A DNA stretch of 64,000 bases, taken from positions 30,487,578 through 30,551,577 of the forward strand of contig CM053328.1 of the NCBI GenBank assembly GCA_028583605.1, in the 5' to 3' direction. Origin of the DNA: Dastarcus helophoroides (Eukaryota; Arthropoda; Insecta; Coleoptera; Bothrideridae). Under the pieces are notes generated by a model, which ran no database searches, was not told the DNA's origin, and saw only the letters and a program-made list of their open reading frames with translations. A program made the translations under genes and the position numbers. Below are positions 33,101 through 45,100 of the stretch, in pieces (position 1 is the first letter of the stretch; every line of letters begins with the position of its first letter).

Positions 33101-36100
33101 CATGAATATCAATTTTATCTCAAAATTTTGTATTTTCTAAACCTTTTTAATTAGCACACAAGTTTTATTTATATTTTTCTTAATTTTCCTCAAAGGACGT
33201 CTTTATTTTTTTTCTTCTGTTTGCAAAATTAGGACTTGATTGACGAGACGTGATTGATTACTTTTTTATTAGATTTAATTTTTTTTAATATTTGCCAGTT
33301 TTATATTTACTAATTTATCTAAATTTTAAATGATTTCAGCAAAATCGCGAGTTTAGGTACGAAATTTTGTCCGTAAAAAGTTCTGCACTTTTTCGGAAAT
33401 CAAATATTGTAATTTAGAAAAAAATTGTATACACTTTGGAATTTTATTTAATTTTTAGCTTAAACTTTTAACAAGAATTGTATCTTCTGAATTAAAAAAA
33501 ACTGTAAAATTTGAACCGCATTTGCCCACCTTTGATATAGAACGATATGGAAAAACGATGTGTAATTTTTTTAAAAATTATTGAATGGCTCAAATTATAT
33601 TTTGATTTAGCTGCTTATGCCGCCCCCTTAAGATGCCGCCTGATGCGGTTGCCTCTTTGCATCATAGCACATTACGCCCATGCCACTTATAATAATAAAA
33701 TTTTCAATAAATAATAAATTTAGACAAAATTATGGTCTACCAACAATACTCTCTATGGGTCAGGTCACGAACTTTTCAAACAACTCGCATATTTATTCTG
33801 TATTTCGTGCGAAGTATTGAACTTTCCAAATTTTGTTCATAAATCATTAATATGTAACCTTTTTGTTGTTTTGTTTTCCTTGAAAGTTGTTTGAGGTTAA
33901 TTAATATTTGATTATTGCACTTTTGCCTGGAACATTTTGTCACCAAAAACTCTTAACATTTATTATACTTTTTCTGTTATATTTTTAATGAATAATATGA
34001 GAAAAGAGTTGTAACTAATTCCTTATTCATGATTAGTACCAAAATTTTCTTCAATCTTCTTTCTGTCGAAAATAGCATACGGATTAGGGTCAAAACTTTT
34101 CATAAAATCGAAACTCGATTTAATATTTCATTGTGGCATTTATCCTTGATAAAATTCGCTTTTAATAACCTGCAAACTAGTACCTATTTCTGAATGTTTT
34201 TATGGTCGATTTACTACATCAAACCACTAACGTCATAGCTTGGTTCGTTTTATAGCCACCTATGTCGTATTTGTTTCAGATACATTCAGAATAATTTCAC
34301 TTATGAATGTTATCCAATTATCTCAGTATACAAAGTTGCTTGCTTAAAAGCTACTCTTCCGAGAAGGTTATTTTTTATTTATTTATTTTATTTTTACTAG
34401 TTTCATTTTTGGGTGATTGTTCCCAAAATTTGGAAAGGGGGTTTCTTTGCGTAATAAACCTCCCTATGTTATCCAACATCTCAGTATAGAAAGTTGCTTG
34501 CTTAAAAGCTACTCTTCTAAGAAAGTTATTTTTAATTTATTTATTTTATTTTTACTAATGTGTAATTTTTTGGTGATTGTTCCTAAAATTTGGAAAGAGG
34601 GGGTTTCTTTGCCTAATAAACCTACATAACTGCTTATTTTTTGATGTACAAGGCGACCTCGGCGCTTGTGACAGTATTATTTTCTTCAGATCTTTTTTAC
34701 AATAGAGATTTTTAGAAACTGGTTGGTTTCTTTAAAGCTGTATTCAAAATGTTGCAACACTAATTCACGAGTCCTAAAACACCCAAACTTATATTATAAT
34801 TTATTTATCTAACGAAGGATTTGTTCTTTACTTACATGCATATGGTCGATGCTACAAATTATGTTGGGGACAGGCAGAACATTTTTATAGAATTTCAAAA
34901 GGGGTCGCTGATTAAATAGACGGAATCTACTGACTTAGAGAGGGCAGACTAACGAAGTATTTATGTCACAGTTTTCCTACAGCACAATCTGCGTGAAGCC
35001 TAACAAAATGTGATACAGTGTCGAAAATTGCCACGAAGCTAACAGTGTATGTCCAAACTTTTTTACCTTGAAGGCTACTTATTCTGCAAAATATAATCTG
35101 CGGACGTCTATGAATATGGACAAACAATTTTAGAATTTTTCAAATTTTTCATAGTGCAACAATTTTAAATTTAAGGGAAAGCAAATTGTTCACTTTAGCT
35201 TTCGCGGGCTACTTTCAAACCTTTGCGGTCGACCGCGGTCAACGTGTTGGCTACCCCTGGCGTATAGTGGTGCTCGTTGAATCTATCACTCAAAGCTTGT
35301 AACTCATCAATACCTTGACATCCGGGGTAACACATATGATATTAGTAGAGGTATCAACTAATAACATACAGAACGTCTCTGTACAGAGCAATAAAATGTA
35401 AGAAAAAATTCAACTTAGGGGTCCCCAAATTGGGAATACTTACGGGCTTTATGCTGTGTTCAGATCTGCCCAATTTCCCGTTGCGTTTGCCCCCAGGGGG
35501 ACAATTTGTAATTAAACAACTATTGATAATATTGTCCCCTATAACCAGTAACAGTACAAGTACGGAAAATACAACTTTCGACATATTGTACACAAGAAGT
35601 AACTATCGGAATGATACTAGTTCTTCAAACGAGAACTCCTTTTATATACTTTAAGATTTCCACGTGGATGTAAGTTTATTTAAATAAAATTAGATGCCAG
35701 ATCAGCTTTTTGCTGGAAAAGGCTATGGAATGTTAACGTCCCACTTTATGGATTTTCCTTTGTTATGGTAACCAATTATTTTTCAGTCATGTGCTGCCAT
35801 ACGTATTCGGTATCTGTGAAATGAATATTGGATAAAATAAAATGTCCGATTCAGACGATGAAGAGGACAAGAATAGAAGGATTAATATCATATTCGTGGG
35901 GGAGGCTAACATTGGAAAGGTATATTGTATCGTTTGTTTTCTGCACTGTAAGCGACCGACTAAATCAGGGGTCGGCAAACCGCGGCTCGCGAGCCGAATG
36001 CGGCTCTTTTAAAAGAAAAGTGCGGCTCTTTAAATTCCCTTAAAAAAATAAATAAATAAAAACTAGAGCAGACAGGCACCCAGACACTCATTAAACAAGT

Positions 36101-39100
36101 GACCTACAGAAGTCAAAATTTCCAAAAATACTTTTCTAGGAATTTTTACGTTTTACTAAAATTTTGACAAGATTTCAAGAAGTAATTTTCCGAAATTTTT
36201 GATTGATTTGTATTAACATGAACACATGAAATTTGAAATTTCTAGAAAAATAACAACTTGGGGAGTCGAAATTTCTAAAAAATATTTTTCTCATGATTTT
36301 TACTTTCTTGTTTGTAAATTTTACAAAACCTTGGGATTTCGTGAAAAAGAGATGAATTACTTTTTGTGAAAAAAAAATCTAAATTTTCAGAAACACGACA
36401 ATTAATTGAAATCCAAAAACTGAAATTTTTAGACAATTTTGAATTTTTTGAAATATAGTAAAATTTCTAAAAGGGAAATTGTAGAAATTAACTGGAAGCT
36501 TAGAAAAAATTATCAATCTCTAAAAAAAGTTAAAGTTTTTCAGTGAAGAAGAAAAAACTTTAATTCTAGGAAGGACTTCATGAAAAAAGTTTAGAACAAC
36601 TCGAAATTTCGATAAAAAATTGCAATTTTCCAGAGAAAGCTAAATTTTGCAATTTCTAAAACAGGACGAATTAAAAAAACTCCAAATATTCATATAAATT
36701 CGAATTTTGAGAAAATTGGTAAAATAATTTTGAAAGAAAATTCCAAGAAAATTTCGAGAAGAGTTGAACTTTAAAAATGATCAAAATTTGCTAGAAAAAG
36801 CCAAATTTTGAGAAAAAGGAAGAGATTTCGAAAAAAACTTGGAAAAATGAAGAAATTTAAAAAAATGAATTTATCTAATTCGGAAAAAGGGAGAAATTTC
36901 GAAAAAAATAAATTTATCCAAAGTTCTCAAAAAAGGCAAACTTTTAGAAAAAAAACGTCGAATTTCGACATTAGATTGAAATTCAAAATAAATTTAAAAA
37001 CCTGAAATTCTTAGAGAATTTTGAATTTTTTGAAAAGTTGCAAAATTTCGAAAAGAGAAATTGTAAGAATAAATTGAAAGCTTAAAAAAAATGTTGAAAT
37101 TTAAAAAAGTCAAAGTTTTTCAGAGAAGAAAAAAAAAGTCGAATTTTAGGAAAAATTTCAAGGAAAAAGTCAAAATTTTAATAAAAGCTCGAAATTTCAA
37201 TAAAAAAAATTACAATTTTCTAGAGAAAGTTAAATTTTGAGAATAGATTTAAAATTTCGAGAACAAGATGATTTAAAAAAAATCCAAATTTTAAGGTAAA
37301 TTCGAATTTTGAGAACATTTGTAAAATAATTTTGAAAGAAAATTTCAGGAAAATCTCGAGAGAAGTTTTTAATTTTAAATAAACGTCAGAATTTCCCAGA
37401 AAAAGCTGAATTTTGTAAAAAAGAAAGAGATTTAGAAAAAAATTGGGAAAAGTGATTTAAAAAAAATGAATTGGTCCAAAGTTCTCAAATAAATAAGTTC
37501 TCAAACATAATAAAATGTCGAATTTTCAGTTAAAAGTTGGAATTTTGAGAAACATCTAATTTTGCGAAACATGTCGAAATTTCCAGAAAATAAATAAAAG
37601 TTTAAGTATTCATTAAAAGTCAATATTTGAGGGTAATAGTCAAATTTAAAAAAGAATAGAAGAATAGAAATGGAATAGGAATTTCGAGATAAAAGTCGCA
37701 ATTTAGAACAAAGTTAAAAAATTATAATTTTGGAAAGAAGTCAATTTAAGAATAGATCTGAATTTCGAAAAAAGAAAATTTGAGAAAAAGATCGAAATCT
37801 TCAAAAACTATTTTATTTAACATCTCCAAATTATTACTTCAAATTTTTACTTCTTTTATTACGAAATCGATAAAAGATGAATTTTTGAGAAATAAGTCGA
37901 ATCTTCCAGTGTTAGTCGAATTAAAAAAAAGTCAACATTTTCACAGATTGTCGAGTTTTGAGAAGAGAGGAAGATTTAAGGACAAAAGTCTAAATACATA
38001 GTTGAAAAAAAAGACGAATACAGAGAAGAGTTAAAAAAGTCGAATTTACAAGAAAAAGGCAAATTTTGAAATAAAGCTCTAAATTATGAGAAATTAAAGG
38101 TCTTTTGGGCTGAATATGTTTTCTTTTGACTACATGAATCAGAGGGGTTCTTCCCTGTCCCATGTTTTGTCTGATTTATTTGATTTAACTGTGAAATAAA
38201 ATGTGAAATTAGAAATAAAAACTTGTGGCTCTTTGAAATTCACGAAACCAATTTTTTCATTGCGAATGGCTCTTTTGGCTTACAATTTTGCCGACCCCTG
38301 GACTAGATAAATAGCATAACAAACTAAAATGTTAATGAATTAAGTACTTTGCTGAGATAATAAGCCTATACACGAATATATACAAGTTTATTACGATGCA
38401 ATTGAAATATAATTTCATTAGAATCTAATGAGAACTAGATTGCAATTGCAAAGTTCACGTAGATGAGGTAAAGCTTGTATCACGGGTTGCATCGCAACAT
38501 CCATTGATACAAACGTCCTCGGCGTGACTTTACTTTCTTCTAGTTCGACAAAGGACCAATTAATTAGCATGTAGCGAAAATGTTTGCGTAATAAACAGTT
38601 AAAAATCAGTTACAAGACACCCAATGGGGGTTTACTCTCTTGGATACTTATACGACTGACTAGCGGCTTTAAGTTGGAAGTGTATACAGCTATCGTACCA
38701 TACTGATGAGGCCAAGAAAGGCCGAAACTAGTCTATGGTTGCGGTTGTAAATAATTTCAATTTTAAGCACGTTTAACTGTTTAATTACAAAACATTTAAT
38801 TGGTCATTTGTCGAATTAAGTACTTTGAAAGAAAAACACTTTTCATAGTTTTAATTGGTTCACATACTAATAGACATTAAACCATTTCAGTCGAGCATTG
38901 TAAGAAGGTTTTGCTTCAATGAATTCTCAAGACAATATACTCAAACCATCGGAGCTGAGTTCTACATTAAACGATTAACTCTCCCAGGCTCTCGAGAAGT
39001 TACCATGAGAATCACCGACGTTGGTGGCTTTGAACTAAGAGGGCCTATGCTTGCTAATTACTTATTTAATACAAATGTACTAATTATAGATTCATATGCT

Positions 39101-42100
39101 CACATCTTATGTAATATAGTTTATTTGTAGATAATAATCATGGTTTTTGACATAACAAATAGTCGAACATTTGATTGTTTATCGGCCTGGCTGGACCAAA
39201 TTTGCAAATTAATGGAAAAGCGACCATTGTGTGCCCTGTTCGGCAATAAATGTAAGCGTAAAAGCGTAACCACGCCAATGAAAATGTGTGTTGTGCGTTG
39301 TATTTAACACAAATTGTTAGGTTACGTCCACGTACTTATTAACTACTGGCTGTCACCGGCAACTTCGCCAACGAACTTGAAATGCAGATGGAAGTTTCAA
39401 AACAATTTTATATTTAAATGAAATTAGAAGTTAATTTTCAGATCAAATTACAAGACAGTAACGTAATAAATAGTTTGAGCACCTAAGAAGAGAGGCCGCT
39501 GTCAAATTAAAGATCACAGAGTTGACATGACTACTTACCTTCTCTAGGATTATTTACAACGTATAAAAAAGGTTGTTTAAGCTTTCTGGATATAAGTTTG
39601 GGATAAAAAGTAACCTACTAAATCGCATCAGTTATTGAACCATGGAAAGCGGACAAACAAACACTTTCGCATTTATATATTAGTTAGGATATAACCTAAT
39701 CTTATCGTCAAAGGTTTCTGCGCTGCATTTGACGAATTTACGAAGCATTCAAGGGGAGTCGGTACAACACAAAACCTATTAGGTCACAAAATAATTCACT
39801 GAACAAAAATCAGTTTCAAAATACAACGCACACCACATATATTCAGCTTAACATAATAAGCACATCGTTACACTAGCAATTCTTACAGCTGACTTGGAAC
39901 ACTACAGGGTGGTTAAATTAACAGAGATTATGCGATTCGTTCACGACAAAGCATTACTACATTATTTAGTTTCAGCTAAAACCGGAGATGGCGTAAGCAA
40001 CTTTTTATTTTCGTAATATCTGATACCATTGAAGGCTCTTTTTAGGTCAACTCAAGTATAACGGATTTTGTCTCAAAGTACTTTGGAGTTTCCCTAAGTA
40101 GCTCTAATGGGGAGAGTAATGGTGTCGTAAAAGTTCCGGTTTCGTTAAAAACAATTAGGCGAAATACTGAGCGTAGCACGTCATCTGTGTGCTCTATCCA
40201 ATAATTTTCTATTTTTATAAGTGCAGACTACTATATTTTGTACCGCTATTACTAGAGAGTAGTTTTGACATTCTTTTAATGATAATTTTGTATATTTTTA
40301 TAAATATACGAATTTTAAACACATATTTGGGTATTGTTTTTGCATACACTACTCCTCTTTTGAGATTAATTTTTAGAAATTTCGATATTTTTGTCTTAGT
40401 TTCGATTTTTTCTAGAAATATCAGTTTCAAAATGAAAATTTGGATTAATGGTCCCCAAACTGTGCGTCGCGGTATCATGGGGAATAACAGTTAGGCTACA
40501 AGGAAGCCGCAAAATATTTCAATGCTCGTACCGACCTTGTGCAATAGTTAGGTTAAATTTTGTTGTACAGTAAAACCTCGCTTAACGCGGGGCTTACGTT
40601 CCAACTAAGTAGAGCGTTATACGAAACAGCGTTAAACGAGGTCATCTCATCATGTACATAATGGGGTTACGGAAAACACGGGTGTAAAAAGCAAGTCACC
40701 ATTCATGTTTAGATCATTCGGATTCTTCTGCATTTCCAATTTTCCGCTTTCTCATCAAGAAGGCGCCTAATGTCATTTGTATTTTTCTTGAGTGCCCTAT
40801 AAGAAGTTGTCAACATGTGGGAAAGGCATCGATGGCACCTTGTCTTGCCGTTGAACTCCTCATTTTCAATAAATTGGTTTATAATTTCTGTTCTAGTGGC
40901 TAACCTGGGTTTTAGAAATGCCACTTAACATTTTTTTTGTTCTTCAGAATCACTATTCTTAATATTTTTGGGTTGTTCTTGATCCACTATTTCCTTGGGC
41001 TCATTAGTCAACATTTCTTTGAGGATCTTCCACATTTCTAAACCTGTTTGTTTTGCTAATTCGACTATTTCCGTTCATATCAACAGAGTATCTAATGTCA
41101 CCGTCCTCGTTTAGATCTTGCCAAATATTTTTACACACTCCGTTCAAACCTTTTTTCGTAACCTCATCTCATTATTCCAAGCGTTAAACCGAAACAGCGC
41201 TAAACCGAAAGCAGCGTTTAGCGGAGTCTTACTATATTATTGACATTTCAGGAAAAAGGTGAAATTTGCAAGAAATACATCTAGTAGAAATTTCCAAAGA
41301 AAATATTTTTCCTGAAATTATTGCTGCTTTTATTACAATGTCAACCTAATTTCAAAAGAAATTTTGGAAATAATCATGAACTGGCAACGAATTATGACAA
41401 AAAATTTACATTTTAAAAATGTGTTTTCTATAATTTTCACTTTTTGGTTTACATTTTGACACTTTTCAAAGTTACTGAGAAAAATTACCCATAGTGCAAT
41501 ATTTTTCTCGATATTTTTAATTTTTTTAAATAAAATTTTGAACTATTTTAAGAGAAAATAGAAAAAGAAGGCAAAGAAAGAAATCGAAATTTGCAGAAAC
41601 GGAAAATGTCGAATTTCTAGTGGTCAATTTCCCAGAAAAAAATCAAGTTTTAGGAAGAATAAAAAAAATAACAAATCTGAAAGGAAAAAAAATCGGAATT
41701 TTAAGTTAAAATTTAACATTTCAAGAAAAAAGGTCTGATATTTCTGTAGAAGGTCAAATTTTGGAAAAAAAATGAGATTGTGAAATTACGACTTTTGAGA
41801 ATCAAAATTCGAACAAAAGATTAATTTCAGAAAGATTGAATTCCGAGAAGAATAAGACATTTTCAAAAAAAAAAAAGATTTTACAAAAAAAATCTTGAAC
41901 TTTCCAAACAAGCCCCTACTTAAAAACAGATGATACCTCGGAGAAAGTCAACTTTGAAGGACAAAGTCGAATTTTGATGATAAGGTCAAACTTTCCAAAT
42001 TTTCTTAAAATTGAAAAATTTCGACGATAAAGTGGAAGTTTGCATTTCGAAAATATTTGGAAAAAAAGCAAATTTTGGGAAATAAATTGTTTTCAGAAAT

Positions 42101-45100
42101 TAGATATTAAAAAGGTCGATTTGTAGACAAAGTAGGAAAAACATTTCTTTAAAAACAACAAATTTTGCGAAGAAAGTCGAAAAGACAAACATATAGAAGA
42201 GTCGAAATTTCCTGAGAAAGTCAGAATATGAAATAAATAGAATTTTTAATTAAAGGGTTGACCATGGAGAATAAAATCAATATTTCAAAAAAAATGCGAA
42301 TTCAGACAAATTCGAAGTTTCGAGAAAAAAAGTAAAATTCCCAGAAAATTCGTTTTCGATATTTTTTATTTTTGAATAAAGCTTCGACCTGTTTTTGAGA
42401 AAAGAGAAAGGGGATTTGAAATAAAATCGAAATGTTGAATCGAATTTTGAGATAAAAGTCGACTTTTCCAGAAGAAGTCATCTGTGAAAAATAAAAAATT
42501 CGAAATTTTAAGTTAAAATGCACCACATTGAGAAAATGATTAAATCTTTCAATAGAAAGTCAAATTTTGATGAAGAAAAATTCTTTTTCAATAAAACGTT
42601 GAAATTTTGAAATAAGAACGAATTTTCAGGATCGAAGTTTCGAGCAAAAGACCAGTTAGAAAAACGTCGAATTTTAAGAAAAATGTGGAATTTTTAAAAA
42701 TAGACGAATGAAAAACGACTGAATTTCTGGAAAAAGAGCAAATAGACGATTATATTCCTCAAATAAAGTCAACTTTTGAGAAAAAATACGAATTTGGAAA
42801 AAAATGTGGAAGTCTAGAATTATAATGGTTGAATTTCATGAGAAAATTGAAAAATTTTGGGAAAAAACAAATTTTGAGAAAGAAGGTGTTTCCAGAAATG
42901 TGGATATAAAGAAAATGTCGATATTTAAGCGACGAATTTTCAAAAAAAGACGGATTTTATAAACGTAGCGAAATTTTAAGAAAAAAAATCAATATTTCGA
43001 GAAAAAGTCCAACTGCCTTGAGAAGGTCAAATTTTGAAATACAGTCGACTTCCGCTAAAGTGGCGCCCTTTAAAGTTGTACGCGCGTTAAAGTTGTGAGG
43101 ATAAGACCGTTGAAGTTGCGCAGATATCCCTCCACTCTAATTTTCGAAAACGAATTGGACTTCTGAGTTTTAGCGCCACTTTTAAGTAACCCACCCAACC
43201 GTGCAAGGAACAATAAAGCGTATATATTTTTCGACTTTAACGGTCAATCCTGTACGGTGAGCGCAATTTTAGCGGGAGTACGACTGTAAATAGAATTATG
43301 GAATAAATCTTTGAGGACAAAATCACAATTTTAAAAATAGACGCATTTTGAAAAAAAATTGAAATTTTGAGCAGAAGAATTTGGATATGAAAATAATCGA
43401 AATTTCAAGAAAAAAAGTCCTCTTGGCTGAATTACATATATTTAAAACATTGGGGGAGGGGGGAAGAAATTAGAACATTGCAGTATTTTGTTTGCATGAA
43501 GTTAGTTAAATCTGCTTACTAATGAAACGGTCTCAAAATTATGTACTAAGCCTATCTTGGCAACATCGAATTTATCATGAAAAGGAGGTCGTCAGGAATA
43601 AAAATTTGAAAAAGTAAAAAGAAATACTGTAAAATTTTCCATTTATAATCAAATTTTATTATATAAATTAAGACTTTTCGACAAAAGTAATTTATGTTTT
43701 TTTTTAGTCATTGAAAAGTACACAGAAAACATAAGATTTTGTATAATTTGTAATTATCTTGGAAAAGTTATACCAGCTCTTCAATCTCGGTGCACCAGGT
43801 TTCGATTTGGACCGTTGTCTCCAGAGCAAATATTACCGAGATTAAATTACGTCATAGAACAAGAAAAGTAAGTTTTTTTTTACTACATGCGCTCTTAAGA
43901 TATTTTATTTAAATTCCTAAATATGAATCCAAAAACTAATTACGAGTCAAATATTTCCGGAATATTATTATATTAAAAAAACTAACAAGGAACATTTTAA
44001 TCTACTTAATAAGATCTTCAAAGTAGTATTGTGACACTATACACTTATCCCATAGCTCATGCCGAGCATGCAAGAAAAGAAAAACATCTGTTGGATTTGG
44101 AGTAAGATCTGGGGAGTAGGGGAGGCGTTCAGCGTTTCTATGTGATTCTGCCCCAGAAAGTTCTGCACAACTGCCGGCGCCCACAGTCCAAGTCCATTTT
44201 TCCAGAAGTTTGCGATGCACATTTTCTTTTACTCTGAACAATGCCATGATCATGTGTCGAAGAGTACAATCAGCATTCACTTCATATAGGATTTGACCAT
44301 CCGAGCTTTTTTGAGACGAGGTTTCTAGGAAATTTCCACTGCGACAATTCCTTTTTGGTTTTTCCTAGTTTGGCAAAATTTAATGCATACACGTTGTTCT
44401 ACTTGTACTGAAACAAAAACTTCTGTTTACGCACTTAACAGAGCTGCACACTATATCCGTCTAATCTTACAGTGTACATAGCTCGAACATAGACTCTGCA
44501 GTGGCAGATCGTGGTAGTACAACTGGTTCCGGAAATTTTTGACTCCTACCTCGTACATACTTCTTTTAGAACAATTTCCCGTCTATTGATCTGATTAGAA
44601 GTTTTTTTCAACAAACAAATTTGTCAGCTTATGGAGATATATTACGAGGGCAAGTCAAAAATTATCTACACTTTTGACATAACTCTGCCTAAATTGTGCA
44701 CACTCACTTGTGTCCGCGCTTATTTTATTATTATACTGTTGTGGTCATGCTATAAAAGTTTAATCCAAATTGCTCCATTTGTCTTCCTTTTGTCAGAGGT
44801 AGATCAGGGCTGCTCCAAGTTTGCACCAAAAATGAACAACGAGCAGTGATCTGCTTCCTCTGGTCAGAGGGTGTCAAAGGGTCAGACTATCACCGCAATA
44901 TGGGGGAAGTGCACTATCACGAAAAACTATGTTCTTGTGGATCGAGAAGTTTAAAAGTGATCGAACAAATGTAACACATGAAGAAGGGGCAGGATGGCCA
45001 TCAACCTCCACTACAGATGACAACATCCAGCGAGCTCGAGAGATGGTTCTGCTATGCGAATTACTGTGGGGAATGTAGCATCTGCTTTGAATATCAATCG

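Noticed and set aside
40450..43620. A single large hAT element starting at the ggtccccaaactgtgcgtcg end
   Set aside because: No matching right end or target duplication could be found, so only the smaller pogo-like elements inside are called.
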